Shown piece after piece: positions 47,001-56,934 of a stretch of DNA of 64,000 nt; position 1 is the stretch's first letter, and every line of letters begins with the position of its first letter. Below the pieces are notes generated by a model. It did no database searches and was not told the origin of the DNA. It was given only the letters and a program-made list of their open reading frames with translations. The position numbers were made by a program, and so were the translations under genes. Source of the stretch: Lineus longissimus (taxonomy: Eukaryota; Nemertea; Pilidiophora; Heteronemertea; Lineidae); contig NC_088319.1 of NCBI RefSeq assembly GCF_910592395.1, positions 10,044,001-10,108,000 of the forward strand, in the 5' to 3' direction.

Positions 47001-49506
47001 ACGACATCAATTTCTTCTATTATCTCCTAGTGTCATCTAGGCTCCTCTTATGTGCGACATGCGACTGGTTTTGCTAGAATGGGTCACATCTTTCCAGTTG
47101 TTGAGAAGGAGTAGGCAAAAATATGGCATGTTTTTGCTCTCAATCAAGGTCTTGAAAAAGTCTTCATTTTTTTCCTGCCTGGGTGTAGACTTAAAGCGAA
47201 CTGGAACCGCCAAGCCAGTTCGTATGACCTCGTTTTCATTTCCCGCGTATCGGGTGATCAGAACGAGGCATGAATGAAACATGGCGCCTAGCTGTCAATC
47301 ATTCAGTGACGTCACTACTATGGAATTTACTACGAAAATTCATGAATGAAAGATCGCATGACTCACGTGATTCTCACATGATTCTCACATGATTCTCAAT
47401 AATAACAAATTGAACTGCGCATGCTCGGGCACTGGGGGCAGAGCTACAAATCTGAACTCGAATAGGAAGTTGGAAGTTTGACTTTCTCGGGCGGTGAAAG
47501 TCGAAAAGTTGAATAAATCGCTTGGCGGTTCCAGTTCGCTTTAAATTTAAGATTGTTCCCTCCTAAAATGTTTTATATTGATTTCAGTTGCCAGTACAGG
47601 ACATGAAGACGGTGTTGCTCAAGGATAGTCAGTGGTTGGACTGCTCAGTCCAGTCGGACTACGTCGGTAAACAGCTCAATACTGCAATTGGTGAATGCAA
47701 GGCTGTTGTGGTACGTAGCTTTTTCAAGGAATGAATATTTTTCAAGATGACATACTTATGCCAGTGTGTAAAAAATCAAGTAAAGTGCAGTCCAAATCAC
47801 ATCCAATGCACCTTTTTAAATGGCCCAACCTCAAGTATGACATAACTTTATAAGACTTATGGAATTTTCTCTTTCAGATGAGCTGACTGTATTTGTTTGA
47901 TTCAAGGCCACTGTTTTAAATTTGTTGTTTATCATCCTCTTTACCATTACAGAATGACTCCGAACAATTCTTCCTGTTTGAGCCGTACCAGTTACCAATG
48001 TTGAAGGACATAGAACTCAGCACCACGAGCTGTAGCAGTTATGAGATGAAAGACAAACAACATCAATTGAAACACAAAATCAAACGATCGCGGTCGAAAA
48101 ATGATCTGAAGGTGAATAAAGTCAAACTAGCACTGATCAAAAAAGCCAAGGAAGAAAAACTGTGCGCAGCGAAGCCACTTGGGTTGGTTGATGGAGAGAA
48201 ATGTGATTCAGGAGAGATGTCTGGAAAGTGTGATTCTGGTTTGGGAACAGGCGAACGCAGCATGAGAAACTCGCCATCTTTCAGTGAACAGGCAAAATAT
48301 GCTAAGGGAAGGGAGGCCGACATCAAAGAGTGCACATCGGTTGAAAAACCGCCGAAAAGTGTTTCGCCGAATACTGAGAGTAAGTGTGAGACGGAATCAA
48401 ATTCATCGAATAATGATCGTGAGTCTACGGCATCTGGAAACGACCATGATTCCAGTTGTGGGAATGATCAGGACTCTAATACATCAAGCAATGAGCGCGA
48501 TTTGAATGACCCCGATCGCAGTTCCTCGCCGAGCAATAGTAAAGGTGAGGGTGACTCGGACATTTCCAGCGGTATCACGCCGAGCGACCAGCGCAGCACT
48601 GGTGAGGTCAATAGCTCGTTGAAGGAGTCGGACGGCGTCTCGAGCAAAGAGTCGGGCAGTACCCATTCCAATAGTGACTGTAAACCGAGTAAAAATAGTA
48701 CATTGACTCAGTCTGATGATGATGCATTTATGTCGTTCTTTAATCGGTTGTTCGTGCCAAGTGTGGAAAGGAAGCGGCCCATGCCGCAGTATCCTAGTAC
48801 TAACACCAAGGTAAATCCGTGGCTCGAGGATGTTGGCCTGAATAAGGAGTTAGAAATGGAATACACTATGGAATCGAAGCAGTTAGGTGACGTTCTGAAT
48901 GAAAATAATCGCCTCACCTCAAAAATTGAACAGTCAGAAATGGTGCGGTTACAATTAGATGAATTTCTGGAAGATGTTATGAAAGTAGGTCAAGGTAACC
49001 TATGCGAGGAGCATGGCAGCCAGGAAAAGACCTACTCTGAACTTTTAGACATGCTCAATCCAAGTCGGGTTGATACGAAAGAGTCATACTGGACAGACAT
49101 GACAAAGGCCATGGAGATTGAGGGCGATCTGCTCACTCAGGCTGACCAGTCAATGACAATTGTTATGAGCAATAAGCACAAGGAGTCAGACCAGGATATG
49201 ATGGGGTCCAAGTCATCTTCATCTGGCTCGCAGAATCAGTCATCGAATTCATCGAATAAACTCTTAGCTGTCCCTCATGAGAAACGTTCTGTTTGTTCGA
49301 AATCGACTAACGATAGCGGTCTGGGCAGCAGTATGATCAGCTCCAGTAAAGATTCTGCCTCTGCCAGTGGCCATGACAAGGAGAGTTCGTGTAGCTTCAA
49401 GCGCTCTGATGAAGAGTCCTCCGACACTGGGCGAGGTAAAGATAGCACACAGACTAGCAGTAAGGGCAGTGATGGTGATGGCGATGCCAGCATGCATTGT
49501 GCTTGA
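29127..49506 (+). CDS. PER: Period circadian clock protein, 19 coding exons
   Basis: Exons: 29127-29230, 32767-32847, 33546-33706, 35059-35153, 35485-35562, 35815-35929, 37409-37454, 38040-38303, 39025-39131, 39440-39593, 40798-40900, 41193-41300, 42124-42227, 42579-42753, 43178-43735, 44232-44342, 46262-46372, 47588-47710 and 47953-49506. All phases agree: 1,383 aa (human PER1/2 about 1,250-1,290). Order: Ser-rich start; bHLH-like helix pair at about 67-115 ([31 protein letters not shown]); PAS-A about 120-290; PAS-B about 300-415 ([39 protein letters not shown]); a [18 protein letters not shown] motif like [37 protein letters not shown]; and a 500-aa Ser/Asp-rich tail, a likely kinase target. 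PER represses CLOCK/CYCLE(BMAL) as part of the clock feedback loop. The exact joins around exon 4 are the least certain. Confidence 0.95.
29420..30060. repeat. Six-copy 109-bp tandem array in PER intron 1
   Basis: Units start at 29420, 29529, 29638, 29747, 29856 and 29965, each with CTGTTTAAAAGAAGACCCTC. Copies are almost identical; they differ mainly at a G/A in CATCRCTGC. The last copy has lost about 12 bp. The near-identity points to recent expansion. Confidence 0.95.
31351..32540 (+). repeat. Interspersed repeat of the AGCTCACCTG family in PER intron 1
   Basis: Opens with the hairpin AGCTCACCTGGGTGAGCT, then a GTCCGTCGTCC-type pyrimidine tract, then degenerate 300-bp units with GGCACGTTT, GGTTGAAACTTGG, TTTGACCTACTTTT and CCATCTTYGAAAACCTT. 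Inverted relative to the copy at 27178-28222. No coding content. Confidence 0.7.
33034..33096 (+). mobile_element. AACCTC-family MITE, truncated copy 7
   Basis: Only the first 63 bp remain (CAGTGGAACCTCCCTTATCG through GGACACTAGTTTT). It lies in PER intron 2. Confidence 0.75.
35945..37345. repeat. 1.4-kb minisatellite, 41-bp unit, in PER intron 6
   Basis: About 30 copies of a 41-bp unit combining (TCA)n, CAGATGAGCCTCTTAGCC and ATTCTTCAATCAG, with shorter variants carrying CATTCTGTCAGTTGAGCC. Variants occur in a higher-order pattern: the series around 36000-36380 recurs around 36440-36780. The array fills most of the intron between 35929 and 37409. The 133-codon frame overlapping exon 6 here is repeat translation. 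Confidence 0.95.
40454..40619. repeat. 95-bp direct duplication in PER intron 10
   Basis: Copies beginning ATTCAACATGGCCGCCAGGT start at 40454 and 40549. The shared segment runs to ACAACCGGTTG. Confidence 0.85.
41427..41606 (+). mobile_element. AACCTC-family MITE, copy 8
   Basis: Full-length 180-bp copy in PER intron 12, CAGTGGAACCTCACTTTGCG to GAGATGTTCTCCTGTA. Confidence 0.85.
41810..41985 (-). mobile_element. AACCTC-family MITE, copy 9
   Basis: Full-length copy in opposite orientation, 204 bp after copy 8 in the same PER intron. The pair can form a long stem in pre-mRNA. Confidence 0.85.
42944..43123 (+). mobile_element. AACCTC-family MITE, copy 10
   Basis: Full-length copy in PER intron 14, ending 54 bp before the acceptor of the 43178 exon. 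Close in sequence to copy 12. Confidence 0.85.
44343..46261. other. PER intron 16, no features
   Basis: A 1.9-kb intron with no recognised repeat or exon. CAGTCCAAATCACAATTT near 44857 recurs in similar form near 38660 and 47789, a minor repeat. Confidence 0.5.
46897..47090. repeat. Inverted repeat in PER intron 17
   Basis: The left arm (about 46897-46933) contains AGCAAAACCAGTCGCATGTC; the right arm (about 47053-47090) contains its complement, extended by GGGTCACA. Arms of about 37 bp with two or three mismatches. Open frames on each strand share DMRLVLLE because of it. Confidence 0.65.
47195..47540. mobile_element. TTAA-flanked MITE, family D
   Basis: Begins AGCGAACTGGAACCGCCAAG and ends with the exact complement, flanked by TTAA at 47191-47194 and 47541-47544. 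346 bp, in PER intron 17. A related sequence near 63680-63756 keeps TTTCTCGGGTGGTGAAAATG and AATTCGCTTTAA. Confidence 0.85.
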
Positions 49507-49564
49507 ACAATCAAATCGACTGAAAGACCATCAGCGTTTTTTGTGACCAGCAAACTTTGCGTAA

Positions 49565-49570
49565 AATAAA
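49565..49570 (+). promoter_or_regulatory. First polyadenylation signal after PER
   Basis: AATAAA 59 bp after the PER stop codon. A longer 3' UTR reaching beyond 50 kb cannot be excluded. Confidence 0.5.
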
Positions 49571-49873
49571 AGACTGCAAAAAACAAACTTGACTAAAATA
49601 ACACTCTTAAAGTGGTCTCAAAACACTATCAAAACACTCTATCAAAGATGCAATTGCACAAAAATGTGACCTACGATAGCCATTCAGTATGCTCAGTTAA
49701 AAACTGTCATTAGCATTTTACTTGTGTCACATGCATTCGCTAACCTTTGTGTGTCAAATTGCACTCAGAAATAGTCTGGACATCTGCTCGGTTGTATAAA
49801 GATCACTGACATTTGGAAAAAATTATCTATAAAATGTTGCGACAGTGTGTATTGTAGTATTTCAAACACATAT

Positions 49874-50036
49874 CAGTGGAACCTCTGTTAACATACACCT
49901 CTCTATGAGCAATACTGCATTTTGCCACAAATTGGTAATCGTCATTTAACTTGACCTCTGCATTATCAGGTGTCCTCTCAATTAAGGACAACAGTTGTCA
50001 GTCCCAAGGGTGTCATTGATAGAACAGTTCTACTGC
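49874..50036 (+). mobile_element. AACCTC-family MITE, diverged copy 11
   Basis: CAGTGGAACCTCTGTTAACA to AGAACAGTTCTACTGC. More diverged than the intronic copies. Downstream of PER. Confidence 0.75.
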
Positions 50037-51439
50037 AATAGATATGTGCTTGTAATAATATGAGGATTGATATGTAGTATATCAGCGCTATTTCACCTTC
50101 ACAGAAATAGTTCTGATGCTCGTATGTTTTGACGAGAATTGTCATTTGACGGAGCGAATCACTTTATTGTATGGTACGTGTATGTGCGATTGTATTCATT
50201 CGTTAAAAATCGCTCGCGGTACAAAAAAGATGGAACAGTATGCCGCAGCTATTACTGGACTGTCATGTCTGGTATGTTGGTTGTTAAACTTCTACGTTCT
50301 GCACTGTTTAAGAATGAATTGTGCGAGGTGATGATGGCTTGTTGTACCACTTCTGTTCAGTTCCTTTACAGAGAGGCCACTGTACCAAATTTTCGCAGGC
50401 GTTTCATTTTGGCTGATTAAAATATTGATTCACAAAAATGAATATTTTAACTGAACATTTAATATTGTTGCCTTTGATCTTCAGATGCTGTTGTTACAAA
50501 TGGTTTGGTGCCGAACGAAATTGAAGCACTGCGTACTTTAACTGCATCAGTCGCACTTTGGGGGAAATTGAATTAAGACCATGTCCTCATCAAGTATGAC
50601 ATGGGCAGTATCTGTGGAATGTTACAATACAAAGTCAGAATATTTGAAGTAAAACTGGACACGGTAACTGTAATTTAAAGCCATGTCCACTGGTCTTTAT
50701 TGTATGGTATTTCATATATCGCGCTCCTGGCCGTCTGGTGGTGCCGCCATGCGCCCACGTGTTAACTAATTTGTTATCGCCTACGGCGATATTGTGAAGA
50801 TTGACCAATTCGCAGTATTAAATATCGTGTTCAGAAATAGTATTCCCGTGTCTTTTTGGCCACGAAAACTGCTACAAACGGAGGGCCTGGCCTCCCCAAG
50901 GATCGTGACGGGGGAGACTAAACACCTATTGTTGGGCTGTTGTGTTGCTCCACATAAAATACTTCCCCCCCCTTTGGGTCTCGAGTAATAAGGACGAAAT
51001 TGAGGGGGGAAACATAAGGAGGCAAAATCATGTCCGAGTGCTAAAAGCAGACTAGCCAAGTGATGAAGACTGATAAAAAATTCAGTGCTGTATTTACCAA
51101 GTGAGTGCTACAGCAAAACAAATTAAGGCAGTTTGGGGTTCCACCAATAGCGGGGACGATCAGGTTGCCATTGTATAGCATATTAGCACTGCATACCCTT
51201 TTCAGGAATTAAAGAACTTTTCATGATTTTCTCAAAACTGTCAAAAAGTGGACTTGTGTAGTTTTTGAACCTAGTGTTTCAATTGTGTTACCAGAACTGT
51301 GTGATTTTGCTCTCATAATTTGAATCATATTGTGCAACTTTTATGTACATGTACAATGTTAATGGAAAGAGAGAGAGAGAGAAGGTTTTATCTACATTGT
51401 AGGACAAGTTCTATCTTTGTTGCTCCAAATTTTTCAGGA
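50037..51439. other. Intergenic stretch after PER, nothing recognised
   Basis: No exon with family similarity on either strand. A short (GA)n run lies at about 51368-51382. It could hold an extended PER 3' UTR. Confidence 0.4.
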
Positions 51440-51447
51440 CATTCTTA

Positions 51448-52110
51448 GTTCACATGGGTGATCTTTTGTCATCACGTCCAGTCTGTCATACATTGTCGTT
51501 GTCCATCTATCCGTCTGTCCATTCCTCTGTCCGCCAACAATCGTGGCACGTTTGGTCAACGGAAGAAGAGATAAGAAAGTTGAAACTTGGTGTGTTGATG
51601 TCTTATGACAACATGACTTGACGTACAAAAAACATTGGATACTAGTTTTCATGTACTTTTTAGGCTCAATGTGGCAGTCTTTGTCAATATTATATGAATG
51701 CTTGGAGCTAAAATATTGAAATTGTTCACTATGGCTTCTTCCGGTGAGACTACCCAGGTTATATTAATTGGACATACTTTTCATGGTCACAGCTGAGGTT
51801 GAACTCCAAAATTTCACTGACAGAGGCACCTTTCATTATCATTTGTCCTTCACGCTTGAAATTCAATTTTTTGACGCCTATTAGGCATCTTCACATGTTG
51901 ACAAAGATTTAGGTCAATGCGACCTTCTTTGCCAGTGTAAGTAGGTCGGTCATAAAATCCAGTGTCGTTCATATATCAAGAAATCGCAACTGCTTGATCA
52001 AAAAAAATTTATTTCCTTGATCGATATGACTGAGGAGTAGCCCTGCCTGACCTACTTTCCAAGGTCACCGTGGTCAAACTTTGTAATGTCAGAGAGTAAA
52101 TTTGAAGTAC
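51448..52110 (+). repeat. Diverged copy of the AGCTCACCTG repeat family
   Basis: Starts TAGTTCACATGGGTGATCTT, followed by GTCCATCTATCCGTCTGTCC, TGGCACGTTTGGTCA, AGTTGAAACTTGGTGTG and GACCTACTTTCCAAGGTCAC. Same orientation as the 31351 copy but more decayed. Confidence 0.65.
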
Positions 52111-52326
52111 TGATATATAGTAGTTGGGAATATTCATCCTATGCTCTCCTCTAGCAATTATTTTCATGTATCACTCACTATATTCAAATAAATGCTCCCT
52201 CACCCATTAGGAAGTATTTACTCCATTCCTGACCATTTCTGACTCAATTAAAGCAGTTTTGAGGTGCAGGCCAGTCGGCAGATTAAGTGATAAGAAACTG
52301 CATGGGAGTTTACATTCTTCCATTTA

Positions 52327-52503
52327 CAGTGGAACCTCCCTTAGCAGACACCTCTCTATTAAGGACAACCTCTCTATTAAGGATACTAGTTTTGGTCCAA
52401 AATTGGTTTCCATTCAGTTTGACCTCTCTAATCAGGACACCTCTCTATTAAGGACGGCACTTGCCAGTCCCAAGGGTGTCCTTAATAGAGAGGTTCTACT
52501 GTA
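52327..52503 (+). mobile_element. AACCTC-family MITE, copy 12
   Basis: Full-length intergenic copy, CAGTGGAACCTCCCTTAGCA to GAGAGGTTCTACTGTA. Confidence 0.85.
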
Positions 52504-53396
52504 CTCCTCTCTTTTGTAGCGCCATGTGAGCACAATGTCTGTGAGACATCTCATTTTGCAATTTTAGGCCGGATATCAGTACTGGTATGTTCAAGTATCG
52601 GTATCTTTGTTAACAAGGAAAATAATAATGATAGGCCTTTCCTATATTATTGAAGCATCAAAAATACTTGATATGTGTGTATAGGTTGCAGAAATAAAAG
52701 TCGAAATCAATGTTGAATAAGAAATGAATCCTATGGTTGGAAAATAAAAATCTTTGTCGACATGGTAGTTATTGCATTCTTTCATAACAATGTCACATTC
52801 CTATATTTGAGACCCTCTGCTCAACCACACCTTGAGATGTCACATGTGACCGAAGATGATGTCATTTCAAGAACAAAATGAAGTTCTCAACATGTCTAAG
52901 AACTTGGGTGCTATGATGCTTTTACTTTAGTTTTGCCAAGTACAACTGTACATGAAGTTTTCAATACAAGCATTTGATTGTCTTTCTTCATATCGTCCGT
53001 TGAACCAGAGACGCTCCTGGCCTGTCCTACATTTAAGATGTGCTATCACGTTGATCAGTGTTATGTAAACTCCCCAGGCAGTCCATTCGCCATTCCACAC
53101 ATGCACGAGGTCAGTCCACTGGATCCAGAATGTATGTCTTGTGCAGCCCTACAGGCTTTCTAAACTTTCAGTTTGAGACTACCGTCTAATCACGCTGTCT
53201 GGCCCATGTCTGAGATACTCGGACATCTGGTACTGTGTTCTATGACTCCAGGCCCAGTTTGGTCAGAGATGTCGTTAGTGTTAGCACAAGCGTTTGTTGT
53301 ATGGCCCAAGTCGTCGCAACCACCCACTTCAAAAAGACCAGAGACCATTTGTTCAATATATTCAAAACGCTGTTTTATACATTCCTTTTTATATTG

Positions 53397-53513
53397 GCTG
53401 ATATGAATAAAGTCTAGCAAATGCTTTTACTTCAATTTTGTACAGAAAGGCAATTGTACATGGAGTTTTAGATAAAAGCATTTGCTAGTCTTTATTCATA
53501 TCACCCATTGTGT
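53397..53513. mobile_element. Palindromic MITE, copy 2 (AGCAAATGCTTTTA type)
   Basis: Arms GATATGAATAAAGTCTAGCA and its complement around a CAATTTTGTACAGAAAGG centre. Inverted relative to the copy at 7686-7812. Flanking sequence at 53320-53383 and 53527-53590 (AACCACCCACTTCAAAAAGA / AACCTTCCGCTTCAAAAAAG) is a diverged direct repeat. Confidence 0.7.
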
Positions 53514-53599
53514 CGCCTAATGCCACAACCTTCCGCTTCAAAAAAGATCAGATACCCCCTGTCCAATATTGGAGACGCTGTTATATCTATAATTTCGCT

Positions 53600-54919
53600 A
53601 GTCTTCAATGTCTTCCCACGGAAAAACATGTCCTTCCCATATAGTCATGGTAATCGTATTTAAGGTACGGTTCTGAATAAATTGTTCTATAAAACCTCAG
53701 GGCCTTGATACGTCAGAGATCGGAAGCACAGGATAGATATTTTTGTCTATGGGACACTTTATCCTGGGACATTTAAAACAGTTACACCTGGCTTTCAATC
53801 ACTTTGTTCTGTCAACACTTTTTTGTTCAACGGAAGTTCCCGTGTCGCCATGCTCACAAGCTGAAGTCACAAATATTAGGTGGCTACTGTAGAGTTTTAT
53901 GAGCGCGTAGCCCTGTTCTGTTCATCCTGCTGACAATATCAGGCAATTTCACTCGATACATACTTACTCATGCGTAAGGAGAAGTTGTAGGCCCTGTTTG
54001 CAAGAGGATGAGTCTTGTTACGTCACCGTGATGTATATAATTGCATCACCTACCATACCACGGTAACGGAAATTGACTACTGTTAAATCCGTTAGGAGCC
54101 AGCGCGACTTGATGGTACGCCATGGACAGCCCCACTAAAATGATCGAGTGTCACCTCTGGAGGGATTAGCCTAACTGTTTTGGCGACCATGTTGATATAA
54201 GATTAGCCTCTAGATATCACGAAAATCTCGAACAAATGTTAAACCTCAAATGTTATTGTGACGATTTTCGCATACAACATACATGCAGTATACAGTTCTT
54301 TGAGTCGGGACTATCGATTGATTAGCGATATTGAATATCAGTCCATTATTTGTTGTTTTTGTTAGGTAATACACCTACCTTATCTGCATGGTCACTGTAC
54401 ATAGTACGTCAACAGGCTAGTTTTGCGTCAGTTGGCAACGAGAGTTGCATTAGTGGAACTGGAGTCCATCAGGTGTGGATGAAGGGCCAGGAGTCACCAT
54501 GTCAGGTTTGTACGGTTGGACAAAACGCTGCTCGGGATGAAGGTTGAGGGTGTTTCAGGAATGTGTGCCTTACCTTTTCCGGCTTTCGTCCCCGGTCCTT
54601 TGGACAGAACACGCTGACGTCTTATCTCCTCTAGGGGACGAGCGCAGTCTCCTCGACAGAGTGTCTAACATTTACCCAGATACATGCATATTCTAGAGAC
54701 TGCCGTCCTTGGCAATGAGCTATTTGTTTGTGTGTTGTAGGGTTTTGGGATTCCACTGATGTGCACAAACAACTCACATCAACAGCCTAAGCATTCTGGA
54801 TACCAGGGCCGTTTGCCATGAAGGTGTATTCAATAAATCACACGGAGAATTTCGACGCAATCATAAAAATACATAACCATACTAAATGCCCTTACGTAAA
54901 GTCACAGGGATATCCGTGA
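53600..54919. other. Upstream region of the double-MS4A-like gene
   Basis: No exon confidently identified. It may contain the 5' UTR or a small first exon of the membrane-protein gene. An ATG at about 54123 (MDSPTKMIECHLW) is one unproven candidate. Confidence 0.3.
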
Positions 54920-56701
54920 ATGGGATGGACACCTCTAGTTAACCTTGTCTCTACAATGTCCATTTATGTCCCAAACCTTTTCGTTTTAGCGTCCCGCACG
55001 ACAGAGAATTTCGGGCCACCGGATGGATCATCAGGAGTCTATGGACCTGCAGAACCGTCTAATTCGAGCCAGAACCCCTACACAAGCCAGATGCCTCGGC
55101 ATCATCTTCCGCCAATAGACCAGCCGAGTTGCCCGTCAATCCAGCTTCGTCCATTACGTGACACCATTACTGTTGGACATGATCCGCACCGACTGAATGC
55201 CTCGGCCCCACCACCAGATTTGTTGTATGTGAACCAAGGATATGACGACGCCCCACCCCCGGCGTATGACTCCGTTTACCCGGGTTCGTATCCGTCCTAC
55301 CCCACAAGTCAGTCTGTCACAGAGACCCCCACTGAAACGTATCGCGCACAGGAAAAACTGCCGACGCCCATTCAGGTGTCTTCGGTTGCGGGGACAGCTA
55401 AGTCGTCAGTGGTGGAGCCAGCTAGAGTCACTGGCGGAGACATCGATCCCGTTTCTGCCAAGGTACCAAAACCACGCCACCCGTCATCATCAGTCCCACC
55501 AGCACGTCTGCCGCGACAAACGTTACCATCAATCACATCCTCACCAACACAACCCAAAACTGAAGCGCCGGTCTCTCAACAACCAGCCCCGTCTGCTCCA
55601 AAGACAACCCAAAGTCCACCAGATCTCCAGGAGTTGCCAAAAGCAGCAAAGCAACTTTTGTTTATCGGATTCTTTCTGAGTGTAGGCCTAATTATTATCG
55701 GTGGCCTCGGATTCAAGTACAGTATGTTTGGATTTAGGGTGTCTGTCGGCATTTGGGCGGGAATTCTATCCCTTTTGACGCACACCGTTTTTACTGATCC
55801 AAGGAATCGCGCTCCGAAATACACCCAACGTTGCACGTACGGGTTCTTCAACTTTTTGACATTCATCGGTACAGTAGTTTTCATTGGCTGGCATGGCCGA
55901 GGTCTGACCATAGACCTTCAACTCAAAAAGAACTGCACTTTCTATCTCACAGAGTCGTATCCTCTGCGAAACTGTAGTATCGATGAAACCTACGGACTCG
56001 ACGATTTCATCTTCTATCCTCTTAACGAGGCCGAAACCACAGCCCGTATTGCGCTGCAGGCTTCTGGGATTGCCATCTCTGTGTTCCTCATCCTGATTGG
56101 CTTCCTCAGATGGGAGAAGACTAAACATCTGCCAGGTCACGTGAAGCCAGCACCCAATCCGAACAGGTTACCACCACTCCCTAAATCTGTCACGGACGGA
56201 ATGTGGATGCAAATATTCGTCAGTATCGGACTCATCATAATCGGGGCATTAGGATTCAAATACAGAATATTCGGCTTCAAAATATCGGTAGGAATATGGG
56301 CGGGTCTCCTCGGATTCATTTCGACCATCAGTTGCAACGACCCCCGCCCGCAACCGCCGAAATACAACCAACGCAAATCATTTATCTTTTTCAACTTCTT
56401 GGCATTCAGCGGCGCTGTCGTCTTCATGGGTTGGCACGGACAAGGTCTGTCGGTGGACAACCAGTTTAATGAAAAATGCGTCTTTAATCGGACTAAATGG
56501 GTAACTGCTGTCAACTGTACCGACTACAACACATACGGATTAGACCAATTCGTGTTCCTCCCGAAGAGCAGCGCAGAGATCACCGCCAGGGTGGCCCTGC
56601 AGGCAGTTGGTATCTTTTTCTCTGCTCTAACAGTCGTCTTCATATGTGGGAGGTGGGAAAAGACTAAGCAGTTACCAGGCAAAGTAGCTCCTCAGAAATA
56701 A
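54920..56701 (+). CDS. Double four-helix MS4A/CD20-like membrane protein with PPAY motif
   Basis: 593 aa in one frame from the first ATG. An alternative start is an exon beginning at 54990 after a TTTTCGTTTTAG acceptor, joined to an unseen 5' exon. Residues 1-240 are a Pro/Ser/Thr-rich, probably cytosolic region with DDAPPPAYDSVYPG near 109-122; PPAY is a WW-domain (NEDD4-type ligase) docking motif. Two copies of one module follow, about 185 residues apart. Each has four membrane segments (GLIIIGxLGFKY, VSVGIWAG, FFNFLxFxGxVVFxGWHG, TARxALQAxGI) and a loop with two Cys and two N-glycosylation sequons between helices 3 and 4, ending RWEKTKxLPG. The helix order and the G-I-W-A/G-G motif recall MS4A/CD20 proteins, but I assign that family only tentatively. 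The function is not known. Confidence 0.8.
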   Translation: MGWTPLVNLVSTMSIYVPNLFVLASRTTENFGPPDGSSGVYGPAEPSNSSQNPYTSQMPRHHLPPIDQPSCPSIQLRPLRDTITVGHDPHRLNASAPPPDLLYVNQGYDDAPPPAYDSVYPGSYPSYPTSQSVTETPTETYRAQEKLPTPIQVSSVAGTAKSSVVEPARVTGGDIDPVSAKVPKPRHPSSSVPPARLPRQTLPSITSSPTQPKTEAPVSQQPAPSAPKTTQSPPDLQELPKAAKQLLFIGFFLSVGLIIIGGLGFKYSMFGFRVSVGIWAGILSLLTHTVFTDPRNRAPKYTQRCTYGFFNFLTFIGTVVFIGWHGRGLTIDLQLKKNCTFYLTESYPLRNCSIDETYGLDDFIFYPLNEAETTARIALQASGIAISVFLILIGFLRWEKTKHLPGHVKPAPNPNRLPPLPKSVTDGMWMQIFVSIGLIIIGALGFKYRIFGFKISVGIWAGLLGFISTISCNDPRPQPPKYNQRKSFIFFNFLAFSGAVVFMGWHGQGLSVDNQFNEKCVFNRTKWVTAVNCTDYNTYGLDQFVFLPKSSAEITARVALQAVGIFFSALTVVFICGRWEKTKQLPGKVAPQK

Positions 56702-56928
56702 CAGTAGACCTATATCCCACCACTGTGAATGCCGAGAGCAGGGGTACCAGGCTAAAAATGGTTCTCGTTACCTTTTTTTGTTATCGGTATTTAATGGGTT
56801 TCGCATTCCCACCCAAGATGCAGCAGTGACTGACGGTTTTTCACGGTTTTCAGTGTGTAGACTGTTTAGTGGCGTAATTTTTGCACGCCGTCTCGACTTG
56901 TCGAAAGACTTTATTCCGGATCTGGTCA

Positions 56929-56934
56929 AATAAA
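56929..56934 (+). promoter_or_regulatory. Polyadenylation signal, MS4A-like gene
   Basis: AATAAA about 228 bp after the stop codon at 56701. Confidence 0.5.

Noticed and set aside
55242-55679. 145-codon frame within the MS4A-like gene
   Set aside because: Overlaps the proline-rich region of the longer frame; the composition (Arg/Pro/Gln/His) is a frame shadow.
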